Source: Myxococcales bacterium
GTDB taxonomy: Bacteria; Myxococcota_A; Polyangia; Polyangiales; Houyiibacteriaceae
Direction of reading: 5' to 3'
Assembly (NCBI GenBank): GCA_013002645.1
Contig: JABDJF010000146.1
Span: 1-6,266 of the forward strand
DNA: 6,266 nucleotides
Both the position numbers and the translations under genes were made by a program. Positions 1 to 5,964 of this stretch are shown here, one piece after another (position 1 is the stretch's first letter; every line of letters begins with the position of its first letter). The notes below the pieces were generated by a model, which saw nothing but the letters and a program-made list of their open reading frames with translations, made no database searches and had not been told where the DNA came from.

Positions 1-1
1 G

Positions 2-1273
2 TACATGACCGCTGCGGCAAAGTACGGGCCACTCGTCGATCTGCCGATTCTGTCCCAACGCTACGTCTTGGTGCTGGACCCGGAGCTCATTCAACAGAGC
101 TTGGCCCAGGGCCACGGCGTCATGCAAAAAGATCGGTTCACCCACGAGTTGGCCCGCGTGCTCGGTCAGGGCTTGGTCACGAGCGAAGGCAAGCTTTGGC
201 GAACCCAGCGAAAGCTGGTCGCGCACGCCTTCATCCCGCGCCGGATACGAACCTACGCCGATTCGATGGTCGCAGCCGCGCACCGCTCCCTCGACGATTG
301 GAGCGACGGAAGCATCATCCCGATCCACGAGGCGATGGCGGAGCTGACCCTCGACATCGTCGGACGCACGCTCTTCGATGCCGACGTCCGGGGGACGGCG
401 CGCGAAGTCGGCGACGCGCTCAAAGTCATCAGTGACTTCTACACCGACGTGCTGGAGCGCCCCATCAAACCCCCGGAGTGGTGGCCCTCGCCTCGAATGT
501 TCCGTTTTCGAAAAGCAGTCCGAAACGTCGATCGCATCGTGTCGGGCATCATCGACGACCGTCGGCGAAGTGGCGAGGACCGGGGCGACCTCTTGAGCGG
601 ATTGCTTCAGGCGTCAGACGAGCACGGTGCCGCGATGAGCGACCAGCAGCTCCGAGACGAGTGCATCACCCTGTTTCTCGCCGGACATGAAACCACCTCG
701 ATCGCGCTCGCCAATACGCTCTATCTGCTTTCGGCGCATCCCGAGATCGAAGCGCGGTTGCACCAGGAATCAGCCAACGTCCTTGCCGACCGCCGCGCAA
801 CCTCCGACGACTACAACCACCTCGAGTACACCGCGCGAGTCATCAAGGAGTCGATGCGACTCTACCCCCCCGTGTACACCATCGGCCGTCAGCTTCTCGA
901 GGACTTCGAGCTCGGCGGCTACACCTTTGCGAAGGGCGACACCCTCCTCTTCGTCCAGTGGGTGACGCACCGAAGCGAGCTGTGTTTCTCCGACCCACTC
1001 CGCTTCGACCCTGACCGCTGGCTCCCCGAACGTGCGAAATCGATTCACAAATACGCGTATTTCCCCTTCGGCGGAGGCCCACGCATCTGCATCGGCAACC
1101 ACTTCGCCATGATGGAAGCGGTCCTGGTCCTCGCGACCTTGGTCCGTAAATACCGGTTCGAGCTGCTTCCGGGCCAAACCCTCGAGCTACAGCCCGCCAT
1201 CACGCTTCGCGCGGCGAAGGATTTGCAAATGCGACTCGTCGCCCGGGGCGCGGAACCAGCAAGGGCCGCGTAG
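2..1273 (+). CDS. Cytochrome P450 monooxygenase, N-terminus cut off by the window edge
   Basis: Heme-thiolate monooxygenase expected to activate O2 and hydroxylate or otherwise oxidise a hydrophobic substrate, using electrons from a separate redox partner. Counting from the first visible ATG at base 5: helix C W65xxxR69 (heme propionate contact), helix I AGHETTS at 226-232, ExxR E282-R285 in KESMRLYPP, a PERF-like FDPDRWLPER at 335-344, and the heme-binding loop FPFGGGPRICIG at 353-364 with Cys362 as thiolate ligand. All key residues are present, so the enzyme looks functional. The reading frame is open to the left edge (TAC codon before the ATG), and the protein begins inside the usual N-terminal 'YGPLV' region, so the real start is probably upstream and some tens of residues are missing. 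The HETTS helix and long PERF region resemble the bacterial P450s related to CYP4/CYP102-like enzymes more than camphor-hydroxylase types. No ferredoxin or reductase gene is nearby; the substrate is unknown. Confidence 0.95.
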   Translation, partial: YMTAAAKYGPLVDLPILSQRYVLVLDPELIQQSLAQGHGVMQKDRFTHELARVLGQGLVTSEGKLWRTQRKLVAHAFIPRRIRTYADSMVAAAHRSLDDWSDGSIIPIHEAMAELTLDIVGRTLFDADVRGTAREVGDALKVISDFYTDVLERPIKPPEWWPSPRMFRFRKAVRNVDRIVSGIIDDRRRSGEDRGDLLSGLLQASDEHGAAMSDQQLRDECITLFLAGHETTSIALANTLYLLSAHPEIEARLHQESANVLADRRATSDDYNHLEYTARVIKESMRLYPPVYTIGRQLLEDFELGGYTFAKGDTLLFVQWVTHRSELCFSDPLRFDPDRWLPERAKSIHKYAYFPFGGGPRICIGNHFAMMEAVLVLATLVRKYRFELLPGQTLELQPAITLRAAKDLQMRLVARGAEPARAA

Positions 1274-1287
1274 CGTTCGTCGCGGGC

Positions 1288-2778
1288 TCACTCGACATAG
1301 CCCAGCGCCCGGAGTTGCTCGACCAAGGCAGGGTCTACCTCGCCGCGCCGGTCCTTTCCGGCCTCGATCGCGGCAACCAAAGCCTCGAGCTCCGAGCGTT
1401 TTGGATGATTGCCGAGAGGCTTCGGCGCAAGCTCGTCGGGATCCTCGACGAGGTCGATCCGCATGTAGGTTCCGCCGATCCAGACGAGCTTCTCATCACC
1501 AAACCACATGGCCACCGCCGGCATCGAGCCCGGTCCCTTCCGCCGTCCCGCATCGGGGTTTGGAATCGCAACCGATGCAACGGCTGGCATGGGATCGGGA
1601 AGCCTGCCGTCGCGCAAGAGGGAGTGCACGGCGATGGCGGGGAACGGCTCGGGGAGCGAAGGCGAATCGCCGTCGGTCCAGTACAGGAACGGAACGCGCG
1701 TGTTGCCTTCGTACACGAAGAGGTGCCGCCACATGCCGTGCTCCATGAGCATCTCGCCGTGGTCCGCCGTGATCCCGATTCGAAAACCCGCTCGGAGCCA
1801 ACCCGCACGTTCGAGCGTCGAGAGCGAGCGCTGCAAAGCCTGGTCCTCGCGATAGACTCCGTAGTCGTAGAGGTCGGTGAGTTGACGGCGCAGCAGGCGC
1901 TCATCGCCGGGCTTCAGGCCGGCACGCAGAAAGCGGCGAAAACCGCTCTTGAAATCGGCAGGCGCCATTTGCGGATCGAGCAGGTCCCAATCCAAGCTCA
2001 GGTCGGGCGCCACCCAGGGGTCGTGCGCCTGAAGGTAATTCAATACCAGAAACAAAGGCTTCGACGGGTCGACCTCCTCTGCCAGGACGCGCAGCAGCGT
2101 TGGCGGCACCCAGTCGGCCCGCGGGTCGTGTTTCCTCGGGCGCGTTGCAACGACCGAGAACCCGCGCTGCAGACCGGCCTCGCCGAGCAGCCCGTTGTCG
2201 CTCACGAGCACGGTTTGATAGCCGCGGTCTCGCATCTCTTCGGCCAAGGTCCGGACATCCTCGCGAAGGGGATAGACGTAGAGCGAGCGGATGCGCTCTC
2301 CATTCTCGTCCTTGGCGTCGTGGGCGTAGTGAGCGCCGTGCCGGGCGACCGAAACGCCCGTGAAGTAACTGGCGTGCGTGGGCAGGCTCCAGTCCCCCGG
2401 GGTGTAGGCGCGGCAGCTATACACCGCGCCGCGCTCCTTCAGTGCCTCGAGGTAAGCGGTGGTCTTGCGCGAGTAGCCACAGAGCGAGGTGTGGTCCGCC
2501 CGGACCGTATCGAGGACGGCCAAGACCACGGTAGGCGCTTTGGGTGTCGCCGGCGCAGGCTCTCGGGCATCGACTTTCAGGTCTTCATCGAGGTGAAAAG
2601 GACCGCGGGGGATGACCTCGTAGATGCCGTCGCCCATGTCGCCAGAAACCTCTTGCTCTGCGGCTGTGCTCGCCTGGTCTGCGCCGTCACGGTTGCAACT
2701 GGCTCCACCTTGGCAGGCGGCCACCCAAAGCAAAGGTGCGATCAGGCGCAACGCAGCACGACGGTCGAACGAAGCCAT
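1288..2778 (-). CDS. Predicted lipoprotein of the sulfatase / alkaline phosphatase superfamily
   Basis: A 496-residue secreted hydrolase-type protein. The N-terminus has Arg6-Arg7, a hydrophobic stretch (about 10-20) and a lipobox V19-A20-A21-C22, so it is probably exported and lipidated at Cys22, followed by a low-complexity linker rich in A, E, Q and D (about 24-50). The catalytic fold follows: metal-site LDTVRADH (89-96), nucleophile region WSLPTHASYFTG (130-141), NYLQAHDPW (247-255), ITADHGE (336-342) with EHGMWRH (346-352), and the family's typical C-terminal LRALGY. Formylglycine sulfatases carry C/S-x-P-x-R; here the site reads S131-L-P-T-H135, with His where Arg is needed for formylglycine formation. 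It may therefore use an unmodified Ser or Thr, as phosphoglycerol and phosphoethanolamine transferases of the superfamily do, and true sulfatase activity is doubtful. The start is fixed: an in-frame TAG lies 9 nt upstream (2788-2790) with no other start codon between. No good Shine-Dalgarno is seen. Substrate unknown. Confidence 0.9.
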   Translation of the reverse strand: MASFDRRAALRLIAPLLWVAACQGGASCNRDGADQASTAAEQEVSGDMGDGIYEVIPRGPFHLDEDLKVDAREPAPATPKAPTVVLAVLDTVRADHTSLCGYSRKTTAYLEALKERGAVYSCRAYTPGDWSLPTHASYFTGVSVARHGAHYAHDAKDENGERIRSLYVYPLREDVRTLAEEMRDRGYQTVLVSDNGLLGEAGLQRGFSVVATRPRKHDPRADWVPPTLLRVLAEEVDPSKPLFLVLNYLQAHDPWVAPDLSLDWDLLDPQMAPADFKSGFRRFLRAGLKPGDERLLRRQLTDLYDYGVYREDQALQRSLSTLERAGWLRAGFRIGITADHGEMLMEHGMWRHLFVYEGNTRVPFLYWTDGDSPSLPEPFPAIAVHSLLRDGRLPDPMPAVASVAIPNPDAGRRKGPGSMPAVAMWFGDEKLVWIGGTYMRIDLVEDPDELAPKPLGNHPKRSELEALVAAIEAGKDRRGEVDPALVEQLRALGYVE

Positions 2779-2827
2779 GGCGCAAGCCTAGGGCGCGGCC
2801 CTGCGGATCACCAACAATCGGTGGCGC

Positions 2828-2857
2828 AGCCGCGTTCCGATCGACTCCAACGCGGCT
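2828..2857 (-). terminator. GC-rich inverted repeat at the end of the fab operon, possible terminator
   Basis: A perfect 9-bp inverted repeat (AGCCGCGTT at 2828-2836 and AACGCGGCT at 2849-2857) encloses a 12-nt loop and overlaps the stop codon of the small Cys protein gene. Its place, just after the last gene of the tight operon and 49 nt before the lipoprotein gene, suits transcript end formation or 3'-end protection. There is no T-run after it in the transcribed direction, so it is not a canonical intrinsic terminator. It could also be a chance pairing in GC-rich DNA. Confidence 0.35.
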
Positions 2858-3050
2858 AAGTCAGCTCGAAGTCTTTGCAGAACAGCAGCGCGGCGCTCGG
2901 ATCCTCGTAGCGCGACTTCCGATGCCGGTGCGTTGGAAAGCCGTGCGCACACCCCGCCGAAGGATCGAACAGGACGCAGTCCTCGCAGTTCCATTTGAGC
3001 CGAAATCGCTCTCGCTGCTTGCGAAACCGCTCGTCCTGCTCGACCTTCAT
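2856..3050 (-). CDS. Small conserved-looking cysteine protein of unknown function, coupled to rpiB
   Basis: A 64-residue protein I cannot name. The N-terminal 20 residues are strongly charged (KVEQDERFRKQRERFRLK) and probably helical. Then come W20-N-C22-E-D-C25, C34-A-H36-G-F-P-T-H41-R-H43, and near the end FC58-K-D-F-E-L. The four cysteines, spaced CxxC-x8-C-x23-C and accompanied by histidines, suggest a bound metal, either zinc or an Fe-S cluster. There is no signal peptide or membrane segment, so it is expected in the cytoplasm. Its ATG overlaps the rpiB TGA as ATGA, and an in-frame TGA immediately precedes that ATG, so the start is certain if the gene is real; translation is likely coupled to rpiB. 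The ordered Cys/His motifs and the operon position argue against a chance reading frame. A different frame on the same strand (2788-2994) has no such motifs and is rejected. Confidence 0.75.
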   Translation of the reverse strand: MKVEQDERFRKQRERFRLKWNCEDCVLFDPSAGCAHGFPTHRHRKSRYEDPSAALLFCKDFELT

Positions 3051-3484
3051 TCAGAAGACTCGATCTTCTTGACGCGGCGCTCGTGGCGGCCGCCTTCGAA
3101 GCCGTGGCTCAGGAAGGCCTCGAGGATTTCTTCGGCGAGGCCCGAGCCGACGACCCGCGCGCCCACGCACAGAACATTGGCGTCGTTGTGCTGCCGACTC
3201 ATCGACGCACTGAACACGTCCCCGCAAAGCGCGGCCCGTACGCCTGCATGACGGTTAGCCGCCATCGACATGCCGATCCCCGTGCCACAAACCAGAAGCC
3301 CAAGCCCCTCCCCACGCGCCACCGCGCTCGCGACCTGATGCGCGTAGTCGGGGTAGTCGGTGGACTCGCTGCTCTTCGTGCCGAGGTCGACGACTTCGTA
3401 ACCAAGCTCTGCGGCGGCGGCCGCGAGCTCGTGCTTGAGGTCCAAGCCTGCGTGGTCGGAACCGACGATGAGGGTCTTTGCCAT
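3047..3484 (-). CDS. rpiB: Ribose-5-phosphate isomerase B
   Basis: Interconverts ribose 5-phosphate and ribulose 5-phosphate in the non-oxidative pentose phosphate pathway, in the cytoplasm. The 145-residue length is normal for RpiB. Visible family residues: GSDHAG at 8-13 with D10 and H11, the catalytic loop C66-G-T-G-I-G with the base Cys66 and Thr68, NRHAGVRAA at 77-85, H99 in RQHNDANVL, and the phosphate-binding Arg133 and Arg137 in GGRHERRV. These match the E. coli RpiB positions and favour RpiB over the LacA/LacB galactose-6-phosphate isomerase subunits. The frame is open further upstream to 3670, but that part lies inside fabF in another frame; MAKTLIVGSDHAG is the family N-terminus. 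The ATG lies 2 nt after the fabF stop, with a weak AAAGG upstream inside fabF, so translation is probably coupled. Confidence 0.97.
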   Translation of the reverse strand: MAKTLIVGSDHAGLDLKHELAAAAAELGYEVVDLGTKSSESTDYPDYAHQVASAVARGEGLGLLVCGTGIGMSMAANRHAGVRAALCGDVFSASMSRQHNDANVLCVGARVVGSGLAEEILEAFLSHGFEGGRHERRVKKIESSE

Positions 3485-3486
3485 GA

Positions 3487-4725
3487 CTAAGGGGCCTTTA
3501 GCACGAGGGCGCAGTTGGTTCCGCCGAAGCCGAACGAGTTGTTCATCAGAGTGCGAATCGGTCGCTCCTGGGCCTCGTTCGGCACCAGGTTCATCCCCTC
3601 TGCCTCCGGGTCGGGCTCGTCGAGGTTGATCGTCGGCGGCAACAGGCCGTCGCGCAGCGCGAGCGCGCACAGAACCGGCTCGAGCCCACCTGCCGCACCG
3701 AGCAAATGCCCGCTCATGCTCTTGGTGCTCGACACGGCGAGGCCACCGTTGGCATGCGCACCGAACACCTTGCGAATTGCCTGAAGCTCACCGACGTCGC
3801 CCTGCGGTGTCGAGGTCCCGTGCGCATTGATGTAGTCGAGGTCGGCCGGACTGAGCTTTGCGTCGGCGAGCGCGAGCTTCATCGCGCGCTGTGCGCCTTC
3901 GGCCTCGGGCGCGGGTTGCACCATGTGGTGCGCATCCGAGGTTGCGCCGTAGCCGACGACCTCGGCGATGATGTCCGCGCCGCGCGCCATCGCGGCGTCG
4001 CGCTCTTCGAGAAGCAGCACGCCGGCGCCCTCGGCGATCACGAATCCATCCCGATCGGCGTCGAACGGGCGGCTCGCGCGCTCGGGCTCCTCGTTGCGCC
4101 GGGACAGTGCGCGCATGGAAGTGAACCCTGCCACGCCAATTGGCGTCACCGCAGCCTCGGCCCCTCCCGCAATGGCAGCGTCGATTTCGCCTCGCTGGAT
4201 CCAGCGAAACGCATCCCCGATCGCATGCGCGCCCGACGCGCAGGCGCTGGTATGCGTGTAGCTCGGCCCCTTGAATCCCCAGTCCAAGGTGACCTGGCCC
4301 GGCGCAAGATTGGAGATCACCGAGGGGATGAAGTACGGCGACACTCGGCGTGGCCCCTTGTCGAAGAGAGTTTTGCAGGTGTCCTCGAAGACCTCGAGCC
4401 CGCAGAAGCCGACGCCGATGAACGTGCCGACTCGCTCCTTCTCTTCATCGCTCGGATCGAAGCCAGAGCTCTTGATCGCTTGCGCGCTTGCAGCAATGGC
4501 CATTTGAATGAAACGCGCCGCTTCTCGGAGGCGTCGCTTCGGCATGTGCTGGAGCGGATCGAAGTCCGTGCACTCGCCCCCGACCTGCGAGGCGAAGTCG
4601 CTCGGGTCAAACCCAGTGATGCGTCCGATACCGCTCCGGCCCTCGGAAACGTTTTTCCAAGTGGTCGCGATATCCGCGCCGCAGGGGCTCACGGTGCCCA
4701 AGCCTGTGATGACTACTCGCCGCAT
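3487..4725 (-). CDS. fabF: 3-oxoacyl-[acyl-carrier-protein] synthase II (KAS II)
   Basis: Condenses malonyl-ACP with acyl-ACP, releasing CO2, to lengthen the growing chain by two carbons in type II fatty acid synthesis. The 412-residue length is typical. The Cys-His-His triad is intact: C162 in TSACASGAH, H302 in NAHGTSTPQGD and H340 in STKSMSGHLLGAAGG, with the supporting Lys335; the C-terminal glycine-rich FGFGGTN (398-404) is also present. The N-terminal MRRVVITGLGTVSPCG is the family's usual start, which supports the ATG at 4725. A clear Shine-Dalgarno is lacking upstream (only GGGCGGG), and the gap to acpP is 33 nt. The NAHGTSTP/GD pattern and adjacency to acpP fit FabF rather than FabB, and the Cys-His-His triad rules out FabH (Cys-His-Asn). 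It is the only condensing enzyme in this operon segment. Confidence 0.98.
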   Translation of the reverse strand: MRRVVITGLGTVSPCGADIATTWKNVSEGRSGIGRITGFDPSDFASQVGGECTDFDPLQHMPKRRLREAARFIQMAIAASAQAIKSSGFDPSDEEKERVGTFIGVGFCGLEVFEDTCKTLFDKGPRRVSPYFIPSVISNLAPGQVTLDWGFKGPSYTHTSACASGAHAIGDAFRWIQRGEIDAAIAGGAEAAVTPIGVAGFTSMRALSRRNEEPERASRPFDADRDGFVIAEGAGVLLLEERDAAMARGADIIAEVVGYGATSDAHHMVQPAPEAEGAQRAMKLALADAKLSPADLDYINAHGTSTPQGDVGELQAIRKVFGAHANGGLAVSSTKSMSGHLLGAAGGLEPVLCALALRDGLLPPTINLDEPDPEAEGMNLVPNEAQERPIRTLMNNSFGFGGTNCALVLKAP

Positions 4726-4758
4726 CGGCCCGCCCGGTGAAGGAGGCGCAGTGGACTG

Positions 4759-4992
4759 CTAGCCCTTGTGCGCCTTGATGTATTCGATCGCGTCGCGGAC
4801 CGTCTTGATCTTCTCCGTGTCCTCGTCCGGAATCTCGATTTCGAACTGCTCCTCGAGGGCCAAGACCACTTCGACAATCGCGAGTGAGTCGGCCTTGAGG
4901 TCTTCGATGAAATCTTGCCCTTCTTGAATGTCGGCCCCGTCGACGTCGAGTTTGTCCGACACGATTTCTTTGACCTTCTCCGCGATGTCCAT
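4759..4992 (-). CDS. acpP: Acyl carrier protein
   Basis: Carries growing acyl chains as thioesters on a 4'-phosphopantetheine arm and hands them to FabF, FabG and the other fatty acid enzymes. The protein has 77 residues, like E. coli AcpP, is strongly acidic, and has the attachment site D35-S36-L37 at the start of helix II, followed by the recognition helix IVEVVLALEEQFEIEIP (39-55). The residue after DSL is Ala where E. coli has Asp, a mild variation. The start ATG has a strong Shine-Dalgarno (GGAGGAA), the best in the window, in keeping with the need for abundant ACP. The gene lies 23 nt after fabG and 33 nt before fabF. Confidence 0.98.
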   Translation of the reverse strand: MDIAEKVKEIVSDKLDVDGADIQEGQDFIEDLKADSLAIVEVVLALEEQFEIEIPDEDTEKIKTVRDAIEYIKAHKG

Positions 4993-4996
4993 TTGC

Positions 4997-5003
4997 TTCC
5001 TCC
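4997..5003 (-). promoter_or_regulatory. Strong ribosome binding site of acpP
   Basis: GGAGGAA on the minus strand ends 4 nt before the acpP ATG. It lies in the 23-nt gap after fabG and is close to the anti-Shine-Dalgarno complement. The other genes of the operon have weaker sites or rely on coupling, so acpP is probably initiated independently and at a higher rate. Confidence 0.8.
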
Positions 5004-5015
5004 GTCACGCGCGCC

Positions 5016-5762
5016 TTAAACGTGCATGCCTCCGTTGACCCGGACTACCTGCCCGGTGATATAGCCCGCTTCCTCGCTTGCTAAAAACACAACTGCCGCG
5101 GCGACCTCTTCGGGACGGCCAATTCGGCCCAACGGCGTCTGATCTACGATACCCTGCCTGGCCGCCTCCGGCAGATCTGCAGTCATATCGGTCTCGATGA
5201 AGCCCGGAGCCACGGCATTCACGGTGATCCCCCGAGATGCGTACTCGCGAGCGAGCGACCGCGTGAGGCCCAGGAGGGCCGCCTTCGACGACGAATAGAC
5301 GGCCTGGCCGGCGTTGCCCGATTCCCCTACTACGCTCGAAAGGTTGATGATGCGCCCCCATCGCTTCTTCATCATCGGGCGGATGCAAGCCTTCGCGCAG
5401 TACACCGCTCCATTCACGTTGGTCGCCCACGTCGTTTCGAGGTCCTTTGCAGACACTCTCAACAACAACTGGTCGATCGAGATTCCAGCGTTGTTCACGA
5501 GAATGTCGATTTGCCCATGCCGCGTGAGCGCCTCTTTGATGGTTCGTTCTACTGAATCGGGGTCAGCGACGTCGAAGGCGACGAGCTCGGCTCCCCCACC
5601 AGCCTCTTCGATGAGCCGCACGGTTTCCAGCGCAGCCTCTTCGTTCGAGCGGTAGTTGACGAGGACGTGGGCGCCTGCCTGCGCGAGTGCAATGCTGGTC
5701 GCCCGGCCGATGCCTCGTGACCCCCCAGTCACGATGGCGATTTTCCCGGCCAGATCGAACAC
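5016..5762 (-). CDS. fabG: 3-oxoacyl-[acyl-carrier-protein] reductase, GTG start
   Basis: NADPH-dependent reduction of 3-oxoacyl-ACP to 3-hydroxyacyl-ACP, the first reductive step of each elongation round. A 248-residue short-chain dehydrogenase/reductase: nucleotide-binding T12-G-G-S-R-G-I-G19, D64-V65, N90-N-A-G93, and the catalytic tetrad N115, S143, Y156 and K160 (YSSSK), plus the PGFIETDM segment (186-193) and the C-terminal VNGGMHV. The tetrad spacing matches E. coli FabG. The first codon is GTG (5760-5762); an in-frame TAG, which is the rpmF stop, lies only 3 nt upstream, so no earlier start is possible, and the resulting N-terminus (MFDLAGKIAIVTGG) is typical. With only a weak GAAGAG upstream inside rpmF, translation is probably coupled to rpmF. 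Operon position next to acpP supports FabG over a generic reductase. Confidence 0.97.
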   Translation of the reverse strand: MFDLAGKIAIVTGGSRGIGRATSIALAQAGAHVLVNYRSNEEAALETVRLIEEAGGGAELVAFDVADPDSVERTIKEALTRHGQIDILVNNAGISIDQLLLRVSAKDLETTWATNVNGAVYCAKACIRPMMKKRWGRIINLSSVVGESGNAGQAVYSSSKAALLGLTRSLAREYASRGITVNAVAPGFIETDMTADLPEAARQGIVDQTPLGRIGRPEEVAAAVVFLASEEAGYITGQVVRVNGGMHV

Positions 5763-5765
5763 GAG

Positions 5766-5960
5766 CTACTCGAGCTCTTCGTTCTTGCCCTTGATCACCT
5801 GCCGGCCCTTGTAGAAGCCGCAGGCTGGGCACGCCCGGTGCGGAAGCATGACATCGCCGCAGTTGGGGCACGCGCTCACATTCGGGGCGGTGACTTTGTC
5901 GTGATTGGCGCGCCGCTGGTCGCGCTTCATCGGGCTGGTTCTGCGTTTGGGTACTGCCAC
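5766..5960 (-). CDS. rpmF: 50S ribosomal protein L32, zinc-ribbon form, GTG start
   Basis: Structural protein of the large ribosomal subunit. The 64-residue product starts with the hallmark (M)AVPKRRTSPMKRDQRR and has two zinc-ligand pairs, C31-P-N-C34 and C44-P-A-C47, so it is the zinc-binding C+ form. The frame is open further upstream to 6095, but that part overlaps the preceding gene in another frame. The family N-terminus places the start at the GTG at 5958-5960, preceded by GAGGAA at 5968-5973. It lies 4 nt after the YceD-family stop codon and 3 nt before fabG. The yceD-rpmF pair is widely conserved, and rpmF is commonly followed by fatty acid or phospholipid genes, which ties ribosome supply to membrane synthesis. 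Confidence 0.97.
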   Translation of the reverse strand: MAVPKRRTSPMKRDQRRANHDKVTAPNVSACPNCGDVMLPHRACPACGFYKGRQVIKGKNEELE

Positions 5961-5964
5961 GGAA

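Noticed and set aside
1284..1303. GGGCT/AGCCC stem at the convergent stop codons as a shared terminator
   Set aside because: The stem is only 5 bp with a 10-nt loop and there is no T-run on either strand; such pairs are expected by chance in GC-rich DNA.
2779..2827. Possible promoter for the lipoprotein gene (TTGGTG, 18 nt, TAGGCT on the minus strand)
   Set aside because: Each hexamer matches the sigma-70 consensus at only about half of its positions and the inferred start would fall almost on the ATG; too weak to call.
1315..2859. Long open frame (514 codons) on the plus strand opposite the lipoprotein gene
   Set aside because: It is an antisense shadow caused by high GC at codon third positions. 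Its translation has no domain or motif, while the opposite strand encodes a clear superfamily member with intact motifs.
2736..3251. Plus-strand frame of 171 codons spanning the lipoprotein start, the Cys protein and rpiB
   Set aside because: It crosses three minus-strand genes, is low complexity and Arg/Ser/Pro-rich, and has no motif.
3485..3670. Possible N-terminal extension of rpiB (to 207 residues)
   Set aside because: The extension lies inside the fabF coding region in another frame and is Arg/Ala/Gly-rich; RpiB proteins start at MAKTLIVGSDHAG-like sequences and the 145-residue length is normal.
3706..4740. Open frame (344 codons) on the plus strand opposite fabF
   Set aside because: Composition is Arg/Ala-rich without recognisable motifs, and it lies entirely across the well-supported fabF gene.
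4739..4746. GAAGGAGG, a Shine-Dalgarno-like string between acpP and fabF
   Set aside because: It is on the plus strand, whereas both flanking genes are on the minus strand, and no supported plus-strand gene starts after it.
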